Source of the DNA: Methylovirgula sp.
Lineage (GTDB): Bacteria; Pseudomonadota; Alphaproteobacteria; Rhizobiales; Beijerinckiaceae
DNA length: 64,000 bases
Reading direction: 5' to 3'
Assembly (NCBI RefSeq): GCF_037200945.1
Contig: NZ_JBBCGP010000001.1
Coordinates: 1,176,501-1,240,500 of the forward strand
Shown: one piece after another, positions 43,701-52,008 of the stretch
How positions within the stretch are numbered: position 1 is the first letter of the stretch
How the letters are laid out: every line of letters begins with the position of its first letter
Translations under genes and position numbers: made by a program
Notes under the pieces: model-generated
The model's input: only the letters and a program-made list of their open reading frames with translations
What the model was told of the DNA's origin: nothing
Database searches by the model: none

Positions 43701-44088
43701 CGTCTTCATCTCGCTGCGTGATAGTGACAAGCCGCGTATCGTGCCGGCGGCGAAGAAATTGCTCGGGATCGGCTTCAAGTTCTGCGCGACGGGCGGCACC
43801 GCCCGCTTCCTCGAAAGCCAGGGCATCCCGACGCAGAAGGTCAACAAGGTTTCCGAGGGCCGTCCGCACATCGTCGATGCGATCAAGAATGGCGGCGTCC
43901 AGCTCGTCTTCAACACGACGGAAGGGGCGCAGGCCTTGGCCGATTCCCGCTCGCTCCGTCGTGCGGCGCTGCTTCACAAAGTGCCTTATTACACGACGCT
44001 CGCGGGGGCCATGGCTGCCAGCGAGGCGATCGTCGGGTACAAAGCCGGCGATCTGGAGGTCAAGGCGTTGCAGGATTATTTCGCCTGA
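40765..44088 (+). CDS. carB: Carbamoyl-phosphate synthase large subunit
   Basis: This is a 1107-residue enzyme with two homologous ATP-grasp halves. The first half starts MPRRTDISTIMIIGAGPIVI. The second begins near residue 577 with KIVILGGGPNRIGQGIEFDY. Between them lies the oligomerisation domain. The C-terminal MGS-like allosteric domain (about 960-1090) includes FCATGGTARFLESQGI. It makes carbamoyl phosphate from glutamine-derived ammonia, bicarbonate and two ATP for pyrimidine and arginine synthesis; carA is not in the window. The ATG at 40765 matches the family N-terminus, whereas the 40744 ATG adds seven basic residues. Confidence 0.97.
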   Translation: MPRRTDISTIMIIGAGPIVIGQACEFDYSGTQACKALRDEGYRIVLVNSNPATIMTDPDLADRTYVEPITPEVVAKIIAKERDAVPGGFALLPTMGGQTALNCALSLQKMGVLEKYNVEMIGATAEAIDKAEDRERFREAMTRIGLATPRSHQIKTLIQALEALEDIGLPAIIRPSFTMGGTGGGIAYNKQEFIEIIERGIDASPTSEVLVEESVLGWKEFEMEVVRDKADNCIIICSIENIDPMGIHTGDSMTVAPALTLTDKEYQIMRDASIAVLREIGVETGGSNVQFAVNPENGRLIVIEMNPRVSRSSALASKATGFPIAKVAAKLAVGYTLDEIANDITGGATPASFEPTIDYVVTKIPRFAFEKFPGAEPLLTTAMKSVGEAMAIGRTFAESLQKALRSLETGLTGLDEVEIEGIELDDRHKVLRAALGRPTPDRLLVVAQALRYGMSLDEIHDACKIDRWFIARVKEIVDLEDKVKSLGLPQDSENLRMLKAAGFSDTRLATLTGTDEASVRALRHKLDVRPAFKRIDTSAAEFASPTAYMYSTYETPFAGVLANEARPSAREKIVILGGGPNRIGQGIEFDYCCCHASFALRAAGYETIMINCNPETVSTDYDTSDRLYFEPLTAEDVLEILDVERSAGRLRGAIVQFGGQTPLKLAAALQQAEIPILGTSVDSIDLAEDRDRFKRLLDKLGLKQPMNGIAYSVEQSRLVAADLGLPLVVRPSYVLGGRAMAIIRDATTFDDYLLETLPGLVPSDIKARYPNDKTGQINTVLGKNPLLFDRYLSDAVEIDVDALCDGKDVFVCGIMEHIEEAGIHSGDSACSLPPHSLAPDMIARLEDETRKLALALNVGGLMNVQYALKDNEIYVLEVNPRASRTVPFVAKVVGIPIAKIASRVMAGESLASFHLVSKPLGHVGVKEAVFPFARFPGVDTVLGPEMRSTGEVIGLDRSFAIAFAKSQLGGGTKVPVSGTVFISLRDSDKPRIVPAAKKLLGIGFKFCATGGTARFLESQGIPTQKVNKVSEGRPHIVDAIKNGGVQLVFNTTEGAQALADSRSLRRAALLHKVPYYTTLAGAMAASEAIVGYKAGDLEVKALQDYFA

Positions 44089-44428
44089 TGCCGGCCGCGA
44101 GAGCCTAACTTACTGGAATATAACGGTCGTTGGCGGCGAGGCGCTCCATCCGTCGTCGCGCCACCGCGACGTTCGGTCACGGCCACCGGCGGCACGCGCT
44201 TGCCTTTGCATTTGCAATTGAAACCGTCGCGTTTCGCGGGAAGAATGCGTTAAACTGTCTGATCCGTTGCCGTGCCGGACAACCGAACGGCGAAAGATCC
44301 TGTTTTGAGAGCGTAGGGCAGCGGGCGCGCGAGGCTGCGTCCCGCCGGGCTCGCTATCGGTATGGGCAGGCGGAATATTTAGGTTCAACCAACGGCGATG
44401 ACCGCCGGTCCAAGAAGAGATTGAAAGA
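44089..44428. other. Intergenic region between carB and greA
   Basis: About 340 bases without a convincing gene. It should contain the greA promoter. A plus-strand open frame overlapping greA (44130-44447) is Arg/Ala-rich and looks non-coding. No strong hairpin was seen. Confidence 0.5.
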
Positions 44429-44902
44429 ATGGAAAAAGTTCCGATGACCGTACAAGGCTATTCCGATCTGTCGGAAGAGTTGAGGCGGCGCCAGCAGGAG
44501 GAACGGCCGCGTATCATCCAGGCGATCGCCGAGGCCCGCGCGCATGGCGACCTTTCGGAAAATGCCGAATATCATTCCGCCAAAGAAGCCCAATCGCTGA
44601 ACGAGGGCCGCGTCGCCGAGCTTGAGGACAAGCTTTCGCGCGCCGAGGTGATCGACGTCTCGAAACTTTCCGGGGACACGGTCAAGTTCGGCGCCACGGT
44701 GACGCTCGTCGACGAGGATACGGAAGAAAAGAAAGTTTATAAGATCGTCGGCGAGAGCGAGGCGGACGTGAAGTCCGGCCGCGTGTCGATCACGTCACCG
44801 ACCGCCCGCGCCCTGATCGGCAAGAAAGTCGGCGATACCGTTGAGGTCAATACGCCCGGCGGCGGCAAGAGCTACGAAGTGCTGAAAGTGGCCTTCAAGT
44901 AG
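44429..44902 (+). CDS. greA: Transcription elongation factor GreA
   Basis: This is a 157-residue Gre factor. The N-terminal coiled coil, with the acidic tip AHGDLSENAEYHSAKEAQ at about residues 38-55, inserts in the RNA polymerase secondary channel and stimulates transcript cleavage. The C-terminal FKBP-like domain ends SYEVLKVAFK. It rescues backtracked polymerase. carB-greA order is common in Rhizobiales. It converges with an AraC gene three bases away. Confidence 0.95.
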   Translation: MEKVPMTVQGYSDLSEELRRRQQEERPRIIQAIAEARAHGDLSENAEYHSAKEAQSLNEGRVAELEDKLSRAEVIDVSKLSGDTVKFGATVTLVDEDTEEKKVYKIVGESEADVKSGRVSITSPTARALIGKKVGDTVEVNTPGGGKSYEVLKVAFK

Positions 44903-44905
44903 GCG

Positions 44906-45808
44906 CTAAGCGCTCGCAATCATGTCGTCCTGCAGGGACTCGCCGCCGCGCAGACGCTGCGCGTCGCGGGCTGGCGGCGCGCCGAACATGCGCGCATATT
45001 CGCGGCTGAACTGGGAAGCGCTTTCGTAGCCGACGGTATATGCGGCACGGGTCGCATCGCCGCTGGCGATCAGCATTTGCCGGGCGTGCTGCAGCCGAAG
45101 CATCTTTTGATATTGGAGCGGACTCATCGCCGTCGCCGCCTTGAAATGGCGATGGAACGAGGCCGGACTCATGCCGGATAAAGCCGCAAGATTTTCGATC
45201 CGCAAAGTCTGATCATAATTCTCGCGGATCCACGCGGCGGCCCGCCTGATCTGCGAGAGACGGCTGTCGGCTTTGACGATCTGGCGCAACACGCCACCCT
45301 GCGGGCCTTGCAGCAGACGATAAAGAATTTCGCGCTCGCAAAGCGGCGCGAGCACGGGGATGTCATCGGGCGTCTCAAGAAGATGCATGAGACGCAGCCA
45401 CGCGTCGAGAAGCTGCGGCGTCACCGGGCTGACGCAAAAGCCCATTCCTGGCGGTTCGCGACGCTCAGTCGTATCGGCAATCAGCGCCGCGAGATTTTGC
45501 CAATCGAGCGTCAGGGTCAGGCCGAGATAGGGGCGCTCGGGGCTGGCCTCGATAATCCGTCCTGTAGCCGGCAGTTCGACGGATGCGATGAAATAATTCG
45601 CGGAATCGTAACAGAGAAGCTGATCCCCGATCATGATCTGCTTCGCGCCCTGCAAAACGAGGCAGAGCTTCGGCTCGAAAAGCGCCGACGAATTTTGCGT
45701 CGGTCCACAGCCCTTGTGAATCGCGACGCGCGGAATTGCCGTCTCTTTGTTCCGGCCCTCGGCGTGGCGCGCGGTCAGGGCGCGCAGAAGCGTCAATTGT
45801 TCAAGCAT
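44906..45808 (-). CDS. AraC family regulator (AraC_N type)
   Basis: This is a 300-residue regulator. The N-terminal domain is the AraC-type arabinose-binding-like module of regulators next to oxidoreductases (FEPKLCLVLQGAKQIMIGDQ at about residues 44-63). The C-terminal double HTH includes LSGMSPASFHRHFKAATAMS and YTVGYESASQFSREYARMFG. It is divergent from two SDR genes (45961 and 46715), with 152 bases between, and is probably their activator. Confidence 0.9.
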   Translation of the reverse strand: MLEQLTLLRALTARHAEGRNKETAIPRVAIHKGCGPTQNSSALFEPKLCLVLQGAKQIMIGDQLLCYDSANYFIASVELPATGRIIEASPERPYLGLTLTLDWQNLAALIADTTERREPPGMGFCVSPVTPQLLDAWLRLMHLLETPDDIPVLAPLCEREILYRLLQGPQGGVLRQIVKADSRLSQIRRAAAWIRENYDQTLRIENLAALSGMSPASFHRHFKAATAMSPLQYQKMLRLQHARQMLIASGDATRAAYTVGYESASQFSREYARMFGAPPARDAQRLRGGESLQDDMIASA

Positions 45809-45960
45809 GAGATGAACATTGGCGCGGGGCGCCTACAGGGCAAGGCGTATTCGGCCCCGTGTGCCCCTTTTTGAGAGGATCAGGCAAGAGATCGACGCGA
45901 TCACGGGCGCGAAACGCGACCCGCGCCCTCAGATATCGGTCACACGAAGGGAAATCCTAC

Positions 45961-46689
45961 ATGACCGAACTAAAAACCGCGCTAGTCACCGGCGCCAATA
46001 AGGGCATTGGCTATGAGGTCGTCCGCCGCCTCGCTAAAGATGGTTTCACAGTCTGGCTGGGCGCTCGCGACAAGCCACGGGGCGAGGCTGCGGCTACGGC
46101 ATTGACGCGCGAGGGGCTCGATGTCCGTCTCCTGCAGATCGATGTCGCGGATGAGGCAAGCGTCGTGAAGGCGGCGCGCGATCTCAGGGGCCAGACGGAT
46201 CGGCTCGATGTCCTGATCAACAACGCGGGCATCGTCGCCGACCTTCACACGCCGCCAAGCGAGGAAACGGTCGCGTCAATCAAGGCGGTTTACGAGGTCA
46301 ATGTTTTCGGACCGGTGCGGGTGACACAAGCGTTCCTGCCCCTGCTCAAAACATCGTCCGCACCGCGCATCGTGATGGTCAGCAGCGGTCTCGCGTCGCT
46401 CACGCGTCTGGCCGATCCCGCGAGCGAGTTCTATGGGATCAATCTGCTCAGCTACAATTCCTCGAAGACGGCGTTGAACGCGATCACATTGGCGTTCGCG
46501 AAGGAACTTGCCGCCACCGGATTCAAGGTCAATGCAGCGGACCCCGGCTACACCGCGACGGACCTCAACGGCAACACCGGCTACCGTACCGTTGAACAGG
46601 CCGCCGAAGTCATCATCAGACTCGCGACGCTGCCCGCCGATGGGCCAAATGCGGGATTTTTCGACGATCAGGGCCCTGAGGCCTGGTGA
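45961..46689 (+). CDS. SDR family oxidoreductase (carbonyl reductase-like)
   Basis: This is a 242-residue SDR of the carbonyl-reductase-like group. The cofactor motif TGANKGIG is at about residues 10-17, NNAG near 84-87, and the Ser in MVSSGLAS. The YXXXK motif is YNSSK near residues 159-163. The C-terminal DPGYTATDLNGNTGYRTVEQ is typical of plant-like and bacterial carbonyl reductases. The start at 45961 matches the family; longer frames run into the promoter. It is first of two SDR genes, 25 bases apart. Confidence 0.9.
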   Translation: MTELKTALVTGANKGIGYEVVRRLAKDGFTVWLGARDKPRGEAAATALTREGLDVRLLQIDVADEASVVKAARDLRGQTDRLDVLINNAGIVADLHTPPSEETVASIKAVYEVNVFGPVRVTQAFLPLLKTSSAPRIVMVSSGLASLTRLADPASEFYGINLLSYNSSKTALNAITLAFAKELAATGFKVNAADPGYTATDLNGNTGYRTVEQAAEVIIRLATLPADGPNAGFFDDQGPEAW

Positions 46690-46714
46690 AACTGAACCTT
46701 CAATGGAGAATCAT

Positions 46715-47677
46715 ATGTCCAAAACATTCGGCGCAAAATCCACGACCGAGGAAGTGCTCGAGGGTGTCGATCTCAGTGGCAAGCGCGTTCTTGTCACCGG
46801 TGTTTCGGCCGGTCTCGGCATCGAGACGGCCCGCACGCTGGCCGCGCACGGAGCGCAGGTCGTGGGCGCGGCACGCGATCTTACCAAGGCGAAGACCGCA
46901 ACAGAGGAAGTACGCGCTCAGGCCGCACATGGCGGCGGTCTTGAACTTGTCGAACTCGATCTCGCCTCGCTCGCCAGCGTCCGTGCTGCTGCGGATGCAC
47001 TCGTGGCCGATGGCCGGCCGTTCGATCTCGTCATCGCCAATGCCGGTGTCATGGCCTGCCCGAAGAGCTTCACGAAAGACGGTTTCGAGATGCAGTTCGG
47101 CACCAATCATCTGGGCCATTTCGTCTTCGTCAACCGCATCGTTTCGCTGTTCAAACCGGGCTCGCGGCTCGTCAATCTGTCATCGGCGGGGCATCGCTAT
47201 GCCGATGTCGATCTCGACGATCCGAATTTCGAACACACGCCCTATAGCGAGTTCATCGCCTATGGCCGGTCGAAGACGGCGAACATCCTTTTCTCGGTCG
47301 AGTTCGACCGGCGGCACAAGAATGCGGGCATTCGCGCCACGGCGGTGCATCCGGGCGGCATCCTGACGGAACTTTCTCGCCATCTTCCGCCGAATGGAAT
47401 TCAGGAACGGCTCGACCAGATCAATGCGGAGCGTCCCGAAGGCTCGCCGCCGTTTGAACTGAAGACCATTCCGCAAGGCACCGCGACGACGGTTTGGGCC
47501 GGAGTCCTGGCAAAGGCGGAAGCTGTGGGCGGGCGTTATTGCGAAGATTGCCATGTGGCTGAGGTGGTTGAAGGCGACACCCTGATGCTCGGCGGCGTAC
47601 GATCCTACGCGCTCGACCCCGAACATGCGAAAGCGCTTTGGGCCAAGAGTGAGGAGATGGTCGGCGAAACCTTCTGA
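46715..47677 (+). CDS. SDR family oxidoreductase (retinol dehydrogenase-like)
   Basis: This is a 320-residue SDR. The cofactor motif TGVSAGLG is at residues about 28-35, NAGVMACP near 109-116, and FGTNHLGHFV near 128-137. The catalytic Ser is in LSSAGHR, and YGRSK holds the Tyr and Lys. This architecture is that of retinol-dehydrogenase/WWOX-like SDRs. GGAG (46704-46707) fits the ATG at 46715. It is in tandem with the upstream SDR under the AraC gene; the substrate is unknown. Confidence 0.9.
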   Translation: MSKTFGAKSTTEEVLEGVDLSGKRVLVTGVSAGLGIETARTLAAHGAQVVGAARDLTKAKTATEEVRAQAAHGGGLELVELDLASLASVRAAADALVADGRPFDLVIANAGVMACPKSFTKDGFEMQFGTNHLGHFVFVNRIVSLFKPGSRLVNLSSAGHRYADVDLDDPNFEHTPYSEFIAYGRSKTANILFSVEFDRRHKNAGIRATAVHPGGILTELSRHLPPNGIQERLDQINAERPEGSPPFELKTIPQGTATTVWAGVLAKAEAVGGRYCEDCHVAEVVEGDTLMLGGVRSYALDPEHAKALWAKSEEMVGETF

Positions 47678-47703
47678 GCCGAATCGGCGCTCAGGCTTAG
47701 TGC

Positions 47704-49014
47704 TCAGGCTTGCACCTGTGCCGTCGCGCCGATCGGCGTGATCCGCAGCGCAGCGAGGCGATTGCGGGTCTTGCGCAAAACTTCGAAGCGGAAATTGTGG
47801 AAGGTGAAAATCTGCCCCATTTCCGGAATCGCGCGGGCTTCGTGAATCACGAGGCCCGCGATCGTCGTCGCTTCCTCATCCGGCAATTGCCAGCCCATGA
47901 CGCGGTTGAGATCGCGGATCGGCACTGAGCCATCGACAGTGATCGAGCCGTCGGCATTCTGCCGTATACCGAGCACAACGGGATCGTGCTCATCGGAAAT
48001 GTCGCCGACAATCTCTTCGAGAATGTCTTCGAGCGTGACGAGTCCGAGCACCACGCCATATTCGTCAACGACGAGCGCGAAATGCGACTTGCGCTTGAGG
48101 AACGCCTGCAATTGATCCTGCAAGGTCGTGGTGTTGGGGACGTACCATGCGTCGAGCACGACATCGTCGATTTTGATGTCGCCGAGATCGCCGCTTGAAT
48201 CTTCAATGGCGCGCAAAAGGTCCTTTGCATGCAACAGACCGATGATGTTATCGGGCTCGGTGCGCCACACAGGGACGCGCGAGAACGGCGATTCGACCAC
48301 TGCGCGGAGAAAGTCGCGCGGCGGCAGATCGCCATCAATCGTGTACATTTTTGTCCGATGCACCATCGCGTCCTCGACAGTGAGTTCGCGCAGGTCGAGC
48401 AGTCCACCGAACATATCGCGCTCGGAGCGCTGCACGCCGCCTTCATGATGAAGAAGATCGACGGTGCTCTTAAGTTCCTCGTGGCCCGATAAAAGCGCGT
48501 GCTCGACCTTTGTGTCGATGCCGACAAGCTTGAGCAGGCCCTGGATGAGTGTCTCGATCGCGGCGAGGATCGGTCCGAAAATGGCGGTGAAAAAGCCGAT
48601 GACTGGCGCGACGATCAACGCGAAGCGGTCGGGGTAACTGATGGCGAGCGTCTTCGGCAGGATTTCAGCAAAGACGAGCAACAGGAACGTCATCATTCCG
48701 GTGGCGTAAAGAACGCCCCGATAACCGAAGAGCACTTCGAGCACACTCGTCAGGAATGCCGAAGAGCCAATGCTGACGAGCGTGTTGCCGAGCAGGATCG
48801 CGCCGATGAGCCGGTCGCGTCGGCTAAGCAGACGATTGACCCGCGCAGCATTGGCGTCGCCGCCTTTTTGAAGCGCATACATACGCGCCCGCGAGGCCGC
48901 GGTCAGCGCTGTCTCTGAACCGTTGAAGAAGGCCGCCATCAGAATGCAGAAGATGACGATGGCGCCGGCGATCCAGAGATTGAGCGTCGATATCTCGGCG
49001 TGAACGCCGTGCAT
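47704..49014 (-). CDS. HlyC/CorC family transporter with CBS domains
   Basis: This is a protein of about 436 residues. The N-terminal DUF21 (CNNM) domain has four helices (about 10-190; FNGSETALTAASRARMYAL near 30-48). Two CBS domains follow (about 205-320), including ALVVDEYGVVLGLVTLEDIL. A C-terminal CorC_HlyC domain ends with FRFEVLRKTRNRLAALRITP. Such proteins are linked to magnesium and cobalt efflux. The ATG at 49014 starts the DUF21 domain. It lies 16 bases behind aroKB on the same strand and is likely in its operon, as in other Rhizobiales. Confidence 0.9.
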   Translation of the reverse strand: MHGVHAEISTLNLWIAGAIVIFCILMAAFFNGSETALTAASRARMYALQKGGDANAARVNRLLSRRDRLIGAILLGNTLVSIGSSAFLTSVLEVLFGYRGVLYATGMMTFLLLVFAEILPKTLAISYPDRFALIVAPVIGFFTAIFGPILAAIETLIQGLLKLVGIDTKVEHALLSGHEELKSTVDLLHHEGGVQRSERDMFGGLLDLRELTVEDAMVHRTKMYTIDGDLPPRDFLRAVVESPFSRVPVWRTEPDNIIGLLHAKDLLRAIEDSSGDLGDIKIDDVVLDAWYVPNTTTLQDQLQAFLKRKSHFALVVDEYGVVLGLVTLEDILEEIVGDISDEHDPVVLGIRQNADGSITVDGSVPIRDLNRVMGWQLPDEEATTIAGLVIHEARAIPEMGQIFTFHNFRFEVLRKTRNRLAALRITPIGATAQVQA

Positions 49015-49030
49015 GATTGAAAGTCCCGTC

Positions 49031-50791
49031 TTACGCCGCGTTAAGCTCGCCGTCGAGAAAAGCGCGAACATCCGCCGCGGCGATATCGCGCGCGATGAAG
49101 GCTTCACCGATGCCGTGCGCCAGAATGAATGTCAAAACGCCGCGTTGCACTTTCTTGTCCTGCAACATGGCTTCGACAATCACATCCGCGCCGATATCCC
49201 AGCCCGGAATATCACGGATCTGCGCTGGCAGGCCGACGTCGTGCAGATGATTTGTAACACGCTCTGCATCCGCTGCGCTCAGCAGGCCGCGTGCGGCTGA
49301 AAAGCGATAGGCGCAGGCAAGGCCGATCGCCACCGCCTCGCCATGCACCAGCCGCCGATTGTCGTAATGAACAAGCCGCTCGAAAGCATGGGCGAAAGTA
49401 TGGCCGAGATTGAGAAGCGCCCGCGCGCCCGCTTCATGCTCGTCGGCCGAGACGATCGCCGCCTTGGCGGCGCAGCTTTTGCGGATGGCATAAACCTGAT
49501 CGGCGCCCCCGGCGAACACACCCTGCCAATGATCTTCCAGCCATTCAAAAAAGGCATGATCGCTGATGAGGCCGTATTTGATCACTTCCGCGTAACCGGC
49601 GCGGAATTCACGCAAGGGCAATGTCTGCAGAACCTGCGTATCGATCAGGACAAGGCGCGGCTGATGAAAGGCGCCGACGAGATTTTTGCCATGCGGCGAG
49701 TTGATACCGGTCTTGCCGCCAACGGACGAATCGACCTGCGCCAGAAGCGAGGTCGGAACCTGGATGAAACGCATACCACGACGCACGCTCGCCGCCGCGA
49801 AGCCGGCGAGGTCGCCGACGACACCACCGCCCAACGCGACGACGAGGTCGCCGCGCTCGAAGCGGCCGGCGATGATCGCATCACAGACTTTCTCGAACGT
49901 GGCATAGGACTTCGAATCCTCGCCCGGCGCGACGACGACGCTTTCATGCCGGATTCCGGCCTCTGCCAGCGAGGCGGCAACAGTGGGCAGATGCGTGCGC
50001 GCGACATTCTCGTCGGTGACGATGGCGACGGCCGCGCCGGGGGCGAGCCCGGCCGCATAGGCCGCGATCTGCGGCAGGATCGCCTCGCCGATCAGAATGT
50101 CGTAGCTGCGCGATCCGAGTTCGACATTGACGCGCTGGAAGATCGCCGGCTTTTCCTGCACCTCGCTCACCAATTCATCCTCCACGCCATCGGCGCATAG
50201 ATATTTGTGCAATGTGACGAGCAAATCCACGACCACGGAATCATGCGGGCCGTCCTGCGAGACGATCGCGAGATCGGCCTCCGCGTAAACCGGATAGCGC
50301 TCGTCCATCAGCCGTTTCAGCACGCCCTCGGGATCGCCGTTCTGCAGCAGCGGGCGGTGGTTGCGCTTGCGTACGCGCCGCCAGAGCACATCGAGGTCAG
50401 CCTTGAGCCAGATCGAGATGCCGTTTTCCTTGATCCGGTCCCGCGTCTCCTCGCTCATGAAAGCGCCGCCGCCCGTTGCGATGACGCGCGGGCCGGCGGT
50501 CAGTAGCCGCGCCATGACACGGCGCTCGCCGTCGCGAAAATATGGCTCGCCATAGCGGGCGAAGATTTCCGGAATGGGCATGTCCGCGGCGCGTTCGACT
50601 TCGGCGTCGGAATCGACGAATTCGAGTCCGAGGACTTGCGCCAGCCGTCGGCCGATGGCCGATTTGCCTGATCCCATGAGGCCGACGAGGACAAGCGCGC
50701 GCTGTCCCAACGCGGCGACGACGGCAACGGCTCGGGCGCTGAGCTGCGGGCTCAGCCTGTCTTCGTAAACGGATTTTATCCCGGCGGTCAT
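49031..50791 (-). CDS. aroKB: Bifunctional shikimate kinase / 3-dehydroquinate synthase fusion
   Basis: This is a 586-residue fused enzyme. Residues 1-200 are shikimate kinase: Walker A GLMGSGKSAIGRR near 37-49, FVDSDAEVE near 58-66, FRDGERRV, and the GGGAF loop near residue 106. After a short linker, residues about 215-586 are 3-dehydroquinate synthase: GGGVVGDLAGFAAASVRRGM near 323-342, PTSLLAQVDSSVGGKTGIN near 348-366, NLGHTFAHAFE and HGEAVAIG. It catalyses shikimate steps 2 and 5. In most relatives aroK and aroB are separate adjacent genes. Confidence 0.95.
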   Translation of the reverse strand: MTAGIKSVYEDRLSPQLSARAVAVVAALGQRALVLVGLMGSGKSAIGRRLAQVLGLEFVDSDAEVERAADMPIPEIFARYGEPYFRDGERRVMARLLTAGPRVIATGGGAFMSEETRDRIKENGISIWLKADLDVLWRRVRKRNHRPLLQNGDPEGVLKRLMDERYPVYAEADLAIVSQDGPHDSVVVDLLVTLHKYLCADGVEDELVSEVQEKPAIFQRVNVELGSRSYDILIGEAILPQIAAYAAGLAPGAAVAIVTDENVARTHLPTVAASLAEAGIRHESVVVAPGEDSKSYATFEKVCDAIIAGRFERGDLVVALGGGVVGDLAGFAAASVRRGMRFIQVPTSLLAQVDSSVGGKTGINSPHGKNLVGAFHQPRLVLIDTQVLQTLPLREFRAGYAEVIKYGLISDHAFFEWLEDHWQGVFAGGADQVYAIRKSCAAKAAIVSADEHEAGARALLNLGHTFAHAFERLVHYDNRRLVHGEAVAIGLACAYRFSAARGLLSAADAERVTNHLHDVGLPAQIRDIPGWDIGADVIVEAMLQDKKVQRGVLTFILAHGIGEAFIARDIAAADVRAFLDGELNAA

Positions 50792-50924
50792 TTTGATGAT
50801 GTATCACGGCCAGGAGGCCGTTTTAAGCGCTGGCCGATGTTGGCCCGCGCCGCGCTGGCGACCTGTATCGTTTTTGCTCTTATATCAGGCAGCGAAATTT
50901 GCCGAATCGCTTTGGAGTTTGGGG

Positions 50925-51068
50925 TTGCCGAGCTTTTTTCGCTTCATTTTCATGATCGCCTTCCTGGCCGGGCTCGTCTACGCCGGAATCATCGCGCTCG
51001 CGACTTTCGTCACGCCGGTCCCGCACGAAATCGTCCAGACAGTGCCCCCCGCGCGTCTCAACCAATAG
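50925..51068 (+). CDS. Small conserved membrane protein upstream of xerD
   Basis: This is a 47-residue single-helix protein beginning (L/M)PSFFRFIFMIAFLAGLVYAG. The start is a TTG at 50925 with GGAG eight bases upstream. Similar short membrane peptides lie before xerD and divergent to aroK in Rhizobiales genomes I know. It is seven bases from xerD, so it is likely co-transcribed. The function is unknown. Confidence 0.6.
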   Translation: MPSFFRFIFMIAFLAGLVYAGIIALATFVTPVPHEIVQTVPPARLNQ

Positions 51069-51075
51069 GCGCCGG

Positions 51076-52008
51076 ATGGCCAAAGAGCGCAGCATCGAGG
51101 CCTTTCTGGACATGCTGGCCGCCGAGCGCGGCGCCGCCGCCAACACGCTTGAGGCCTATCGGCGCGATCTCGAGGATTATCAGGAGGTCTTGGGCGAAAC
51201 GGGCAAGACCCCCGGCGGCGCGGCGACGGACGACATCAAAGCCTATTTGCGCGGACTGACAGCGCGGGGTTTTGCCGCGTCATCCAGCGCGCGGCGGCTT
51301 TCGGCGATCCGGCAATTGCATCGCTTCCTCTACGCCGAGGGCTTGCGCGGCGACGATCCAGCCGCCATTCTTGAAGGGCCACGCCGCGCGGCGGCTTTGC
51401 CGAAAGTCCTTTCCATTGAAGAGGTTGAGCGGCTCCTCGCCGCGGCCCATGCAGCCGCCGCCGCGCCGCCGGAAAAATCGGTCGAGCGCGTCGGCGCGTT
51501 GCGGGCGGTCTGCCTGCTCGAATTGCTCTATGCGACGGGGCTGCGCGTTTCGGAACTCGTCGCCCTGCCCAAGACGGCGGCGAAGCGCAGCGAGCCGCTG
51601 ATCCTTGTGTGCGGCAAGGGCGGCCGCGAGCGCCTGGTGCCACTCTCCGAGCCCGCGCGCCGGGCGATGACGGCCTATCGCGGTGCATTGGAGGCCCAGG
51701 CCGCGCCCATCGCGGCCGGCCCCTGGCTATTCCCCGCCGACGGCGAGAGTGGCCATTTGAGCCGGCAGGTCTTCGCGCGGGAACTCAAGACAATCGCGGC
51801 GCGGGCGGGGATCAGCGTGGCGCGCGTCAGCCCGCACGTGCTGCGCCATGCCTTCGCGAGTCATCTCTTGCAAAACGGAGCGGATCTGCGTGTCGTTCAG
51901 GAATTGCTTGGACACGCCGATATTTCGACGACCCAGATCTATACCCATGTGCTCGACGCGCGAATGAAGGCAATGGTGCGCGATCTGCACCCGCTGAACG
52001 AGGATTAG
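51076..52008 (+). CDS. xerD: Site-specific tyrosine recombinase XerD
   Basis: This is a 310-residue tyrosine recombinase. The N-terminal SAM-like domain (residues 1-90) is followed by the catalytic domain. The catalytic Arg is in YATGLRVSELVAL near 151-163, the Lys in VCGKGGRERLVPL, and HxxR in SPHVLRHAFASHLL near 252-265. The last His is in LLGHADISTTQIYTHV, where the nucleophilic Tyr also lies. With XerC it resolves chromosome dimers at dif. The conserved neighbourhood shows it is chromosomal, not a phage integrase. It overlaps the convergent amidotransferase gene by four bases. Confidence 0.93.
   Translation: MAKERSIEAFLDMLAAERGAAANTLEAYRRDLEDYQEVLGETGKTPGGAATDDIKAYLRGLTARGFAASSSARRLSAIRQLHRFLYAEGLRGDDPAAILEGPRRAAALPKVLSIEEVERLLAAAHAAAAAPPEKSVERVGALRAVCLLELLYATGLRVSELVALPKTAAKRSEPLILVCGKGGRERLVPLSEPARRAMTAYRGALEAQAAPIAAGPWLFPADGESGHLSRQVFARELKTIAARAGISVARVSPHVLRHAFASHLLQNGADLRVVQELLGHADISTTQIYTHVLDARMKAMVRDLHPLNED

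Noticed and set aside
51076..52008. Tyrosine recombinase as evidence of an integrated element
   Set aside because: Length, motifs and neighbourhood are those of chromosomal XerD; no attachment repeats, phage or conjugation genes adjoin it.
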